DNA from: an uncultured bacterium
GTDB lineage: Bacteria; Cyanobacteriota; Vampirovibrionia; Gastranaerophilales; Gastranaerophilaceae
Direction of reading: 5' to 3'
NCBI GenBank assembly: GCA_949288685.1
Contig: CASELB010000072.1
Span: forward strand, 1 to 23,771
Length of the DNA: 23,771 bases
Every line of letters starts with the position of its first letter. The stretch's first letter is position 1. Made by a program: the position numbers and the translations under genes. A model generated the notes under the pieces. The model was not told where the DNA came from. It searched no databases and saw nothing but the letters and a program-made list of their open reading frames with translations. Shown in pieces: positions 15,721-23,342 of the stretch.

Positions 15721-16791
15721 TTATTTTTCAAACTCTGCAAGCTGTTTATACAAATCTTTTTCCCTGCTTGAGAGTTTTTCAGGGATAACAATTTTTATTT
15801 TCACATTCAAATCTCCGTAACTGCCGTCTTTTGGCAATCCGAGTTTTTTAAGCCTCAATGTTTTTCCTGAGGATACACCTGCAGGGATTTTTATATTAAT
15901 TTTACCGTGCAGAGTTTCTATTTCGCGTTGCCCGCCAAGAACAGCAACAGGCGGCGTAACCTCAACTTCTTTGGTCAAATCAGCGCCGTCAATTTGATAG
16001 TTACTGTCTTTAAAATGGACAACAAGATACAAATCACCGGTTCTGCCGTAATCGTCTTTACGCCCTTCACCTTTAAGTCTTATTTTTTGTCCTTCTTTTA
16101 CACCTTTAGGAATTTTAACCTTTACTGACTTTGGAGTGGAAACTATACCCGTACCGCCGCAATGGGAACAATAGCCTGCGCCGTTACAGTAAGTACACTT
16201 ATCCATTTGAGTGAAGGAGATACTTACAGTGCCGCCGTCAAAAATTTCTTTAGCCGTTAAGTTAATATTTTTTGTAATATCAAGGTTTTCGGCAGAAGTT
16301 TGCTGCTTTGACTGACGACTGCTTCCGGCACTTCGTGAAGTAAATTCCTGTCCGCCAAATCCGGCATTGCCAAAATCAAATCCGGAAAAACCGCTTCTTG
16401 AACGACCGCGGGTTGAAGAGGTCTGGGCAGCGCCCATCATATCACCAAACAGTGAACTAAAGAAGTCTGAAAACCCGCTTGAACCGCCAAACTCAAAAGT
16501 TTGCGCACCGCCGTTATTGAAGTTGAAACTAAAGTTTTCAAAACCCGGCGGCGGAGTATATTCAGCACCTCCCTGCCAGTTTGAACCAAGGCTGTCGTAC
16601 CTGTTACGTTTATTAGTATCGGAAAGAACTTCATAAGCCTCATTTATATCTTTAAATTTAGCTTCCGCCTCTTTTGTTTTATTTACATCCGGGTGATATT
16701 TTCGAGCAAGTTTTCTGTACGCGGATTTTATTTCCTGTGCACTTGCATCACGTTTTACACCCAATATCTCATAATAGTCTTTGTATTGCAT
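15721..16791 (-). CDS. dnaJ: DnaJ-type co-chaperone with a reduced zinc region
   Basis: This protein stimulates the ATPase of DnaK (Hsp70) and delivers unfolded clients. The 356-aa product starts with a J domain (1-70) containing the essential HPD at 33-35 (YHPDVNK). A Gly/Phe-rich and then Ser/Arg/Gln-rich linker follows (70-168), then two substrate-binding beta domains (170-340). The usual zinc region has four CxxCxGxG motifs. Here only two CxxC pairs are present: Cys199/Cys202 and Cys208/Cys211, just 5 residues apart. At most one zinc could bind. I place the start at ATG 16791, with GGAG 6 nt upstream, not the longer TTG frame. No dnaK or grpE is adjacent. It may be one of several DnaJ paralogues, intermediate between DnaJ and CbpA types. 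Confidence 0.92.
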   Translation of the reverse strand: MQYKDYYEILGVKRDASAQEIKSAYRKLARKYHPDVNKTKEAEAKFKDINEAYEVLSDTNKRNRYDSLGSNWQGGAEYTPPPGFENFSFNFNNGGAQTFEFGGSSGFSDFFSSLFGDMMGAAQTSSTRGRSRSGFSGFDFGNAGFGGQEFTSRSAGSSRQSKQQTSAENLDITKNINLTAKEIFDGGTVSISFTQMDKCTYCNGAGYCSHCGGTGIVSTPKSVKVKIPKGVKEGQKIRLKGEGRKDDYGRTGDLYLVVHFKDSNYQIDGADLTKEVEVTPPVAVLGGQREIETLHGKINIKIPAGVSSGKTLRLKKLGLPKDGSYGDLNVKIKIVIPEKLSSREKDLYKQLAEFEK

Positions 16792-16915
16792 AATTATCTC
16801 CAATAATCATATTAATACAAAAAACACTAAAACCGCTTAGAATTAATATTTTTTTAACTATCTTCACAACCTGTTAAAGAGTTCAAAAGATTAGAATGGA
16901 TAGATAAACAAGATC

Positions 16916-16944
16916 TGGACAATATAAGATAAGAATGTTATCAT
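16916..16944 (+). promoter_or_regulatory. Promoter of the riboswitch-gdx unit
   Basis: TGGACA (16916-16921) and TATCAT (16939-16944) are 17 bp apart. The predicted start near 16951 places transcription just before the riboswitch aptamer, which supports the call. Confidence 0.6.
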
Positions 16945-16959
16945 TTTTCTGTAAAATAA

Positions 16960-17050
16960 TTTTCTAGGGTTCCGCGGAGCTTTCCGGTCTGGACCGAGAG
17001 AAAAAACGTAAAAATATTTTACGTACACGGAAGGATAAAAGCCTGGGAGA
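16960..17050 (+). promoter_or_regulatory. Guanidine-I (ykkC) riboswitch aptamer
   Basis: The leader holds the hallmark ykkC segments in the right order: CTAGGGTTCCG (16964-16974), GGACCGAGAG (16991-17000) and ACACGGAAGGATAAAAGCC (17025-17043), then TGGGAGA. A variable A/T-rich hairpin, ACGTAAAA/TTTTACGT, lies between the last two, as expected. TTCCG (16970-16974) pairs with CGGAA (17028-17032) to close the aptamer. The family binds free guanidinium and turns on detoxification genes. The next gene is the guanidinium exporter gdx, which confirms the assignment. The 305-bp gap 16792-17096 is otherwise occupied by the promoter and the regulatory hairpin. Confidence 0.93.
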
Positions 17051-17073
17051 TATTTAAATATATCTCTCAGGCT
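17040..17073 (+). promoter_or_regulatory. Expression-platform hairpin of the guanidine riboswitch
   Basis: AGCCTGGGAGATAT (17040-17053) pairs with ATATCTCTCAGGCT (17060-17073) over 14 bp with one G-T wobble and a 6-nt loop. Its left arm includes the conserved 3' end of the aptamer, so ligand binding and hairpin formation are linked. It is followed by AATTAAGT and not by a T tract, so simple intrinsic termination is not obvious. The ribosome binding site AAGGAG at 17085-17090 lies 11 nt further on. Confidence 0.75.
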
Positions 17074-17096
17074 AATTAAGTATAAAGGAGAATTTT

Positions 17097-17414
17097 ATGG
17101 AATGGATTGTATTATTAATAGCGGGAGTTTTTGAAATAAGCTGGGCAATAGGTCTAAAACTGTCACACGGTTTTACTAATCCTGTAATATCAACAATAAC
17201 TGTCGTTTGTATGATAGCAAGTTTCTATTTTCTTGCACTTGCACTAAAAAGTCTGCCGCTCGGAACAGCTTACGCCGTATGGACAGGAATAGGAACGCTA
17301 GGAACTGTAATACTTGGAATAATTATATTTAAAGAACCTGCAACAGCAGCACGTCTACTATGCATAGGACTTATTATTTGCGGAATTACAGGATTAAGAT
17401 TAATATCCCATTAA
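17097..17414 (+). CDS. gdx: Guanidinium exporter Gdx (SMR family, SugE type)
   Basis: This is a small multidrug resistance-family protein that exports guanidinium in exchange for protons as an antiparallel dimer in the inner membrane. The 105-aa product has four transmembrane helices, the usual size. Helix 1 carries the essential Glu13 in FEISWAIGLK, and the Gdx-type residues W16-A-I-G-L-K and GFT at 25-27 are present. Helix 3 has the SMR signature PLGTAYAVWTGIGTLG. These features place it in the Gdx/SugE branch and not the EmrE drug-export branch. AAGGAG lies 6 nt before the ATG. It is controlled by the guanidine-I riboswitch just upstream. It converges with the umuC-like gene, only 7 bp away, and no terminator is visible between them. 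Confidence 0.96.
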   Translation: MEWIVLLIAGVFEISWAIGLKLSHGFTNPVISTITVVCMIASFYFLALALKSLPLGTAYAVWTGIGTLGTVILGIIIFKEPATAARLLCIGLIICGITGLRLISH

Positions 17415-17421
17415 AATATCA

Positions 17422-18573
17422 TTAAAATCCTGTTCTTATAGAGTTTTTACCAAACCTTGCCTCAATCTTATCAATGCAACGGGCAAGATTACTATTCCGC
17501 TCCCCGTTTTCATTCAACAAAGTAAGCTGTTTACTGTTCTCTGGCTCAAAATCGCCAAGGTACACACCCGTGCTTCTGTAAATAACACCTGATTTATACA
17601 ATTTTTCAAAAAGTTCAAAGACCGTTTTTTGAATTTCAAGTTCAAAATTTGTACTTTCAATCAATTTTTTACTGAGAGTTGTCACTTGAAAATCTTTTGT
17701 CCTGAGCATTACCCCGATATTAGCAGTTAAAAGCCCGTAACGTCTCAATTTTGAACAGGCACTATGAATATGAGTATTTATAGCCGTTTTAAGTATATTT
17801 TTATCACGGGTAAATTCTTTTAATGCTGATGTATGCTGGATTGATTTAGGCTGCTCCTCTTGCGGGTTAACTGCAGACGTACATTGCCCGAGAAGTTCAT
17901 GTTTAAGATTAAGCCCGACAACCCCCAGCATGGATTGGAGTATATTATCCGGCTTGGAAACAAAATCATAGGCATTTAAAACACCTCTTTGAATAAGAGT
18001 TTTTTTAAGTCTTTTACCTATTCCCCATATTTCATCAATTGCTGTTTCTTTTAATAACTTTTCTATATCTTCGTCTTTTACAATAAAAATTCCGCCTGTC
18101 TGTTTTGCCTTATCACTGCCGAGTTTTGCAAGGGTTTTTGATGAGGCAAGCCCTATTGATACTGTTATTCCCGTTTCTGCTTTAACTTCACTCCTTATCA
18201 TTCTTACTATTTCTTCGTAATTTTTATTATAAAGCCTAGTCGTACCTGTTAAATCAATAAATGCCTCATCTATAGAATAAACTTCAACATAAGGCGAATA
18301 TGTACGGAGTTTGTCCATAACTTTAGCCGATATTTCGCCATAAAGGTCTTTATGTCCGGATAAATATATAACTTCCGGAAATTCCTTTTTTGCCATAAAA
18401 TACGGCATCCCCATTTTAACACCGGTCTGCTTTGCCTCTTTGGAGCGAGAAATAACGCACCCGTCATTGTTGCTTAATACACACACCGGCAGCCCGACAA
18501 GTTCGGGTTTTATAACCTGTTCACACGCAACAAAAAACGAATCACAATCCACAAGAGCAATAAAATTTTTCAT
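17422..18573 (-). CDS. umuC: Y-family DNA polymerase, UmuC subfamily
   Basis: This is a translesion DNA polymerase that copies damaged templates. The 383-aa protein has the catalytic residues of the Y family: Asp9 in ALVDCDSFF and Asp102-Glu103 in SIDEAF. The UmuC-type NNDGCVISRSKEAK (35-48) and the GVKMGMP segment follow the usual order. A helix-hairpin-helix DNA-binding thumb is at about 180-225, the little finger at about 245-340, and a QLTLL sequence (349-353) fits a beta-clamp binding motif. It is about 40 residues shorter than E. coli UmuC. No umuD lies next to it. No LexA-type box is recognisable upstream. The ATG lacks a ribosome binding site and has TATACT 6 nt upstream. UmuC is more likely than DinB, given the NNDGCVISR motif. 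Confidence 0.92.
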   Translation of the reverse strand: MKNFIALVDCDSFFVACEQVIKPELVGLPVCVLSNNDGCVISRSKEAKQTGVKMGMPYFMAKKEFPEVIYLSGHKDLYGEISAKVMDKLRTYSPYVEVYSIDEAFIDLTGTTRLYNKNYEEIVRMIRSEVKAETGITVSIGLASSKTLAKLGSDKAKQTGGIFIVKDEDIEKLLKETAIDEIWGIGKRLKKTLIQRGVLNAYDFVSKPDNILQSMLGVVGLNLKHELLGQCTSAVNPQEEQPKSIQHTSALKEFTRDKNILKTAINTHIHSACSKLRRYGLLTANIGVMLRTKDFQVTTLSKKLIESTNFELEIQKTVFELFEKLYKSGVIYRSTGVYLGDFEPENSKQLTLLNENGERNSNLARCIDKIEARFGKNSIRTGF

Positions 18574-18579
18574 ACCAAC

Positions 18580-18585
18580 AGTATA
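18580..18585 (-). promoter_or_regulatory. -10 hexamer 6 nt before the umuC ATG (candidate leaderless start)
   Basis: TATACT on the minus strand is separated by six bases (GTTGGT) from the ATG at 18573, and there is no purine-rich ribosome binding site. The -35 position holds only a weak GGTGAA. The region is A/T-rich, so alternative -10 choices exist. Confidence 0.35.
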
Positions 18586-18608
18586 ATATAAATTATAAAA
18601 AATTCACC

Positions 18609-20786
18609 CTATTTCTTAAGAAACATATACTCTAAAAGTGCCGTCCCGTTCTCATTTTCAGCATCTTTGTAAATAATGTTATCCAATCTGTACCCGAGAT
18701 TATACAAGTATTTCCCGCTTAAGGAACACTGTGCGCCCGTAGGATTTGCATTACTGCCGGATTGTATTACACCATTATTACGTGAAAAATATATACAATT
18801 AACCGGAGCACTCTCATTTTCAAAGAAAATTTTACCGTTTTTTATTTTGTAAGAATTTTTGTTCCTTTCATAATTATATGCTACATTGGCAGACTGTGTA
18901 TTAATCCCGTAAATTACAACATCATAATATTCAAATTTGTTAACATCAAAAATTTCCATAGCTTCTATATCAACGTGATATCCTTCATTATTAAGTTTGG
19001 CAAGCGTTGCAAAATACGTACTGTAATTAGGAAATATAACAAACTTTGTCTCTTTCGGATAAGTGCGGACAAGATTTGCAATTTTTGTTTCGATTGAAAT
19101 ACGGTCTGTATTTTTACTATAAAGCGCCCAGTGCTCACGGTCCTGAATTTCCTTTAATGTCTGATGTTTAAAAAATAATGCATCAAAAATTTTTACTGCC
19201 GGCTGATGCCAGAGGTGAGTAGAAACAAGCGTCAAATAAAACATTGCAATAAGCGTTATCATCCACTTCCCTAATTTAAACTTACGGAAATATGTCCACC
19301 CGATAACAGGAGCCGACACAAGAATAAACGAAGCTATAAATCTGTTATTATAAGTCATAAAAACAATTGAATATGACATAACAACAAATGTAATAACAAA
19401 CATTAATGCATAAACAAAGTATTCTATACGGTTTTTATTTTTCTTAAATACCGGAGCAATCAACGAAAAAATAAGCGACGGAATAAATACAACCAACCCT
19501 AAAAGTCCGCACCCCATCAACGGCGCCATAATAGCACTATTAAGAACATTTGAGTTGCCTGAGTTTATCCCGTCAGGAACATCAGATAAATGCAAATTAT
19601 AAAGAATAAAATCCCTTAACGGGATAATAACTTTGCCGGCTGCCTCATTCCAGGTAAATCCGGTAAAATCAAAAAATAATACGGAATTTTTAATTATACC
19701 GGCAAACATACCTTTTAACCCGTAATAATTTTTATGCATTTCTATTGTATTAAATGAGCCTAAAGGATTTGAAAACCACAAAACATTTTCAATATAGTTG
19801 TAAGCCGAAAACAGTACAAAATTAACCAGCCCGAAACCCAGAAAATATAAAAACGGCTTAAAGAAATCCTTTTTCAAAAACCTGTATGAATAATAAATCA
19901 TAAATAATGCAACAGCAGGAATAAGGAAAAAAGCGGTAGTTTTTGTACCTAAAGCAATTGCATAGCACAATGCCGACATCAAGACAGGAATGAGAGAGCG
20001 GGAAGAAATTTTACTTTCAGCCTGAATTATCAAAAGCGATTCTTTAAACAAATACATAGAAGATAGGACCAAACCTGCAATAATAATATCCGTTTCCGTT
20101 CCTGATACCTGTACAAGCACTGAAGCCAGAGAAGATACAACAAAAATCACCCACAAACGGCGTTTAATACAAAAATTACTCATCAGCCCGAAAAGTGATG
20201 AAATTGCAAGTATAAAACCGGTAAAGCTAAACAGACTTAATGCTAACATCTTGTTTGTAAAAAGTATAACCCAGGTATAAAGAATTTCAGAATTTACGGG
20301 GAATGCAAGCATCCTGACCTGCGGTGTAAAAAAATGATTTATAGAATGATTTTTAACCCAGAAAAGACTGCGGGCAGCATGATAAACTTCCGCATCACCG
20401 CTTCTGATTTCCATAACTACACATAAAAACAGTGAAACAATTAAAAAGAATATAAAACCTACACTTAAAACCAGCAGTGCTTTATCGGAAAAAACAGATT
20501 TTACAATTCTTTTGAATTCCGCTACAGGGGAATGTTTAAATACCGGTCTGCCTGTTTTAAACCATATAAATAATATAAAAATTAACAAAACAACCTGTAA
20601 AAAAATAAAGGCGGAAGCATAAAGCCATTTAAAAGGGGACAACTGTTCCGTTACCAGGATAATTTGAGCAAATGCGGCAGTACAAAAATAAATAAAACCC
20701 GCCAAGAAATTCCGCGGCTTAAGTATTGATGTTAAAAAGCAGGAACTTAGAGCGACTAAAATAACTGAAAGCACAAATAGAAACAT
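18609..20786 (-). CDS. Polytopic membrane protein, GT-C glycosyltransferase-like
   Basis: The 725-aa product has about 11-13 predicted transmembrane helices over the first 530 residues, then a soluble C-terminal domain of about 190 residues. The overall layout fits lipid-linked-sugar GT-C transferases. The acidic GDAEVYHAARSLFW motif (about 130-143) in the first large external loop fits the same family, where such acidic residues coordinate the catalytic site. The C-terminal portion has a KFVIFPNYSTYF and YDVVIYGIN pattern suggesting an alpha/beta fold. Donor and acceptor cannot be told from sequence. The start is ATG 20786 with AAGGTG 4-5 nt upstream; a GTG precedes it directly. It lies 8 nt after the phosphatase-like gene, so the two are co-transcribed. 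A role in surface glycan or protein glycosylation is inference. Confidence 0.72.
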   Translation of the reverse strand: MFLFVLSVILVALSSCFLTSILKPRNFLAGFIYFCTAAFAQIILVTEQLSPFKWLYASAFIFLQVVLLIFILFIWFKTGRPVFKHSPVAEFKRIVKSVFSDKALLVLSVGFIFFLIVSLFLCVVMEIRSGDAEVYHAARSLFWVKNHSINHFFTPQVRMLAFPVNSEILYTWVILFTNKMLALSLFSFTGFILAISSLFGLMSNFCIKRRLWVIFVVSSLASVLVQVSGTETDIIIAGLVLSSMYLFKESLLIIQAESKISSRSLIPVLMSALCYAIALGTKTTAFFLIPAVALFMIYYSYRFLKKDFFKPFLYFLGFGLVNFVLFSAYNYIENVLWFSNPLGSFNTIEMHKNYYGLKGMFAGIIKNSVLFFDFTGFTWNEAAGKVIIPLRDFILYNLHLSDVPDGINSGNSNVLNSAIMAPLMGCGLLGLVVFIPSLIFSLIAPVFKKNKNRIEYFVYALMFVITFVVMSYSIVFMTYNNRFIASFILVSAPVIGWTYFRKFKLGKWMITLIAMFYLTLVSTHLWHQPAVKIFDALFFKHQTLKEIQDREHWALYSKNTDRISIETKIANLVRTYPKETKFVIFPNYSTYFATLAKLNNEGYHVDIEAMEIFDVNKFEYYDVVIYGINTQSANVAYNYERNKNSYKIKNGKIFFENESAPVNCIYFSRNNGVIQSGSNANPTGAQCSLSGKYLYNLGYRLDNIIYKDAENENGTALLEYMFLKK

Positions 20787-20794
20787 CACACACC

Positions 20795-21412
20795 TTATAA
20801 CGGTACATAACCGGTGTAAATAACACTTGCCCAGTTAGAAAAATAACTTATTTGAGTAAGGCTGCCGGTCTTAATAAGCACTTTAGCCTGATTACCTTTA
20901 GTCAATTCAAGTGCATTAGCAACAGCCGCCTGAATGACGCTCGGATAAGTAACAATAATAATACGATTGCCTATTTGAGCTTCTACAATTTTATCAATAA
21001 TATCACCGACTCTTTTATTAAAAGCGTGCAGTTCCTCGCCGCCATTCGGCGTAAACTGTAAAAGGTCAAACGGTTTTTCTTTAAGTTCCGGATATTTTAT
21101 AAATACAGAATCAATTGACAGCCCGTTCCAATCACCGCATTTACGTTCATAAAGTTCCGGCAAAGATTCAAACTTAGTCCTGAAAACCTTAGTAACCAGT
21201 TCAGCAGTCTGAGTACAGCGCAAAGCCGGAGAAGAATAAATTTTGTTAGCTTTCAACCCCCTGTTCTGCAAATATTCACAGACTTTCTGAATTTCGGACT
21301 CACCTAATTCAGACAACGGCGGATATTGTTCTTTATCTGAATAAATAAATTCTTCGCTATGAACAGTTGCGCCATGAGCAACAAAAGTTATTTTACATTT
21401 TCTTCTTCTCAT
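20795..21412 (-). CDS. Histidine-phosphatase-fold protein with degenerate active site
   Basis: The 205-aa protein follows the phosphoglycerate-mutase/histidine-phosphatase fold throughout: LSELGESEIQKVCEYL, then KIYSSPALRCTQTAE (with the second conserved Arg) and ELYERKCGDWNG. Key residues have changed. The R-H-G motif reads AHGAT (about 13-17), keeping the nucleophile His but losing the Arg. The second catalytic His, normally in a V-T/S-H-G motif, is Tyr in VTYPS. The usual Glu in the ERxxGxxEG segment is replaced in ERKCGDWNG. The codons are unambiguous (GCT CAT GGC; ACT TAT CCG). It is therefore likely to be weakly active or a pseudoenzyme. GGAG lies 8 nt before the ATG. The membrane GT-C-like gene follows directly. 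Confidence 0.88.
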   Translation of the reverse strand: MRRRKCKITFVAHGATVHSEEFIYSDKEQYPPLSELGESEIQKVCEYLQNRGLKANKIYSSPALRCTQTAELVTKVFRTKFESLPELYERKCGDWNGLSIDSVFIKYPELKEKPFDLLQFTPNGGEELHAFNKRVGDIIDKIVEAQIGNRIIIVTYPSVIQAAVANALELTKGNQAKVLIKTGSLTQISYFSNWASVIYTGYVPL

Positions 21413-21459
21413 AATTCACTCTCCAACAGAATTATATCATACATTGGAATATTTCTCTA

Positions 21460-22293
21460 TTATTTTATAGCATCAGTATCCGGTCTGACGTATTTATAAC
21501 TATCCGGCAGGGTAGTTCTGGAATACTTAACATCCGGCGGGCCAAAGAGCATAACATAAACCGGTTTGTAATCTTTCGGAATATTAAGTATATTTTTCAA
21601 CTCCGGCATAATCTTAAAACAAGCCTCAGCAAACCCGCACCAGCAAGTACCAAGCCCGAGAGAATTGGCATAAAGCTCAAAATAACTCAAAGCTATAACA
21701 GGATCAATATCCCCGCAAGGAGCATTGTTATGTGAAGATGCTACAATAAAATGCGGCGCGCCTCTGAAAATTACATCCTGACCGTTTACAAGCATTTTTT
21801 TATAATGAGCAAACTTTTTTGCAGCCCCTGCAAAGGGGATAAATCTCAACAGACGTACAAGTTTGTTAATAACATAACTTCTTATTTTATCCGTCTCATT
21901 TTTATCATCAACTATCGTAAATAAAAGTCTGCGGTCATTACAACCTGTCGGAGTATAGTTAAGAGCCTCTTTTAATTTATCAATTATTCCGGCAGAAACC
22001 GTTTCATTTTTAAAAATCCTTGTGCTGCGCCTGTACTTTATAGCATTTAATACAGACTGCGGGTCAGGTTTTTGCAACTGTTCCGAATTTTCAGGTGACT
22101 TTCCAAGTATTGAAACAGCGCCGACCGGACAAATTGCAAGACAGTGCTGACAGGCAATACAGCGTTCCTCTCCGCCCGGTACAAATTGCGGTTTGTTATC
22201 TTCACCAAATCCCAGTGAATGGGATATACAATCTTTTATACATAAACCGCAAGATATACACTTTGACTTGTCAACCACAAGATTTTTGTTCAT
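21460..22293 (-). CDS. Ferredoxin-nitroreductase fusion protein
   Basis: This is a flavin oxidoreductase with its own iron-sulfur module. The 277-aa protein begins with a double [4Fe-4S] ferredoxin domain: CISCGLCIKDC at about 12-22 and CIACQHCLAICP at about 45-56. It continues with an FMN-binding nitroreductase domain (about 85-277) that opens with IKYRRSTRIFK and carries NYTPTGCNDR. Clustered GLGTCWCGF lies near 210-220. Such fusions are common in anaerobes and suggest electron supply from reduced ferredoxin; the substrate is unknown. I place the start at ATG 22293, with AAGGAG 7-9 nt upstream, in preference to the longer ATG frame from 22314. It follows the coiled-coil gene by about 30 nt. 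Confidence 0.93.
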   Translation of the reverse strand: MNKNLVVDKSKCISCGLCIKDCISHSLGFGEDNKPQFVPGGEERCIACQHCLAICPVGAVSILGKSPENSEQLQKPDPQSVLNAIKYRRSTRIFKNETVSAGIIDKLKEALNYTPTGCNDRRLLFTIVDDKNETDKIRSYVINKLVRLLRFIPFAGAAKKFAHYKKMLVNGQDVIFRGAPHFIVASSHNNAPCGDIDPVIALSYFELYANSLGLGTCWCGFAEACFKIMPELKNILNIPKDYKPVYVMLFGPPDVKYSRTTLPDSYKYVRPDTDAIK

Positions 22294-22325
22294 AATAAAC
22301 TCTCCTTTTAGCATAGCTGCTGTTA

Positions 22326-23012
22326 TTATTTTTCCTTGCCTTCCACCATTTGAGAAATCTGATATTGTATCGTATTTGCTTTATTCAAATACTGCAGCAA
22401 ACGTTCATATTTTTTTGAAGACTCCCCGTAAGGTGTCTGCATAGACACAAGGTCATCCACATTCTTATTTATATTTTCAAGTTTAATAAGCGCCTCTTTT
22501 ATATGAAGAGCCGAGTCAAATTTATCGGAAACTTTTGAAAAAATATATTTATTCAAAAAATCTGCAGCTTTTTGTATTAATCCTGAAGATTTATCCGGCA
22601 CCTGCGTCACAAGGTTAAGTATTTCTCCTGAGAGTTTTGACGGAATACTCTGGTTATTATAAATTTTATATAGAGACTGCAATTCTTTTTCGTACTGTTT
22701 TTTCTTGCCATTTAAAATGTTCAGTTGCTGAAAATCATTGATAGCAGCGGCACTTGCAATACTTAACTGGACTTTTTTCAATTTATTTTCAAGTTTATTA
22801 ATTTTATACTCAAGACGAAATATCTCATCATCTACACCTTTGTAGGCACTTTCGCTAAAAAGATTACTGTCCAAATCATTCAACCTGTGTTCACCGGCTG
22901 CAAGCATAGGGATTGTATCGTCTTCCGTTTTATTAAAATCCAGTTCAATATCTTCGCCGCCGGCAGCAAAGGGATTTGAACTATTTTGTGCACCGTCAAA
23001 ATTGTCAACCAT
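22326..23012 (-). CDS. Coiled-coil protein of unknown function
   Basis: The product is 228 aa, with no signal peptide or transmembrane segment. Residues 1-60 are acidic and likely disordered (GGEDIELDFNKTEDDTIP). A long coiled coil follows from about 60 to 110, with heptad-like FRLEYKINKLENKLKKVQ. Further helices run to the end, finishing with YERLLQYLNKANTIQYQISQ. I recognise no family. There is no ribosome binding site; ATG 23012 has a perfect TATAAT exactly 6 nt upstream. An upstream ATG at 23027 would lie before that hexamer, so I use 23012. It is the first gene of the co-directional minus-strand run that continues through the ferredoxin-nitroreductase gene. Confidence 0.72.
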   Translation of the reverse strand: MVDNFDGAQNSSNPFAAGGEDIELDFNKTEDDTIPMLAAGEHRLNDLDSNLFSESAYKGVDDEIFRLEYKINKLENKLKKVQLSIASAAAINDFQQLNILNGKKKQYEKELQSLYKIYNNQSIPSKLSGEILNLVTQVPDKSSGLIQKAADFLNKYIFSKVSDKFDSALHIKEALIKLENINKNVDDLVSMQTPYGESSKKYERLLQYLNKANTIQYQISQMVEGKEK

Positions 23013-23018
23013 AAATAT

Positions 23019-23047
23019 ATTATACATTAAATTGATATTTTTACTAA
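23019..23047 (-). promoter_or_regulatory. Promoter of the coiled-coil gene, candidate leaderless start
   Basis: On the minus strand a perfect TATAAT (23019-23024) lies six bases before ATG 23012. TTAGTA lies 17 bp further upstream (23042-23047) as a weak -35. The expected start of transcription falls at or next to the ATG. Confidence 0.5.
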
Positions 23048-23112
23048 TTTATAATAAAACTGTGCGGGATTTATATAGCAAAATACTTATTCCGGGTGAC
23101 AGAAATGGACAT

Positions 23113-23263
23113 GTCATCCTGAATTTGCGGATTGCGAGCGGAGGCTGGAGTGTTGGAAACGTTGAGTTTTCAACACGTAACGCCGTTTATCGCGAACAAC
23201 CAAGAGGTTTCAGGATCTAATACAAATCCTGTCCGAGATGCTGAAACAAGTTCAGCACGACAG
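23113..23263. repeat. Dispersed palindromic repeat, copy 1, with nested insert
   Basis: The ends are GTCATCCTGAATTTG at 23113-23127 and GATGCTGAAACAAGTTCAGCACGAC at 23237-23261, the same family as the copy at 13974. The normally continuous CTGAATTTGTTTCAGG is split by about 79 bp (23128-23206). The insert contains its own hairpin, GTGTTGGAAA...TTTTCAACAC. Confidence 0.65.
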
Positions 23264-23271
23264 GAAGAGAC

Positions 23272-23342
23272 ATGACACCTGAATTTATTTCAGGGTCTAA
23301 AACAAGTCTAGCAAGAGATGCTTAAACGAGTTCAGCATGACC
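23272..23342. repeat. Dispersed palindromic repeat, copy 2
   Basis: The copy runs from ATGACACCTGAATTTATTTCAGGGTC to AGATGCTTAAACGAGTTCAGCATGAC. It has the same arrangement as the other copies but no insert. The end sequence is complementary to the beginning with a few mismatches. Confidence 0.7.

Noticed and set aside
16800..16960. Heat-shock CIRCE-type operator before dnaJ
   Set aside because: No TTAGCACTC/GAGTGCTAA inverted repeat is present, and no confident promoter was found for dnaJ.
23002..23220. 72-aa plus-strand frame
   Set aside because: It reads antisense across the coiled-coil gene's start and then repeat sequence; no ribosome binding site and no protein character.
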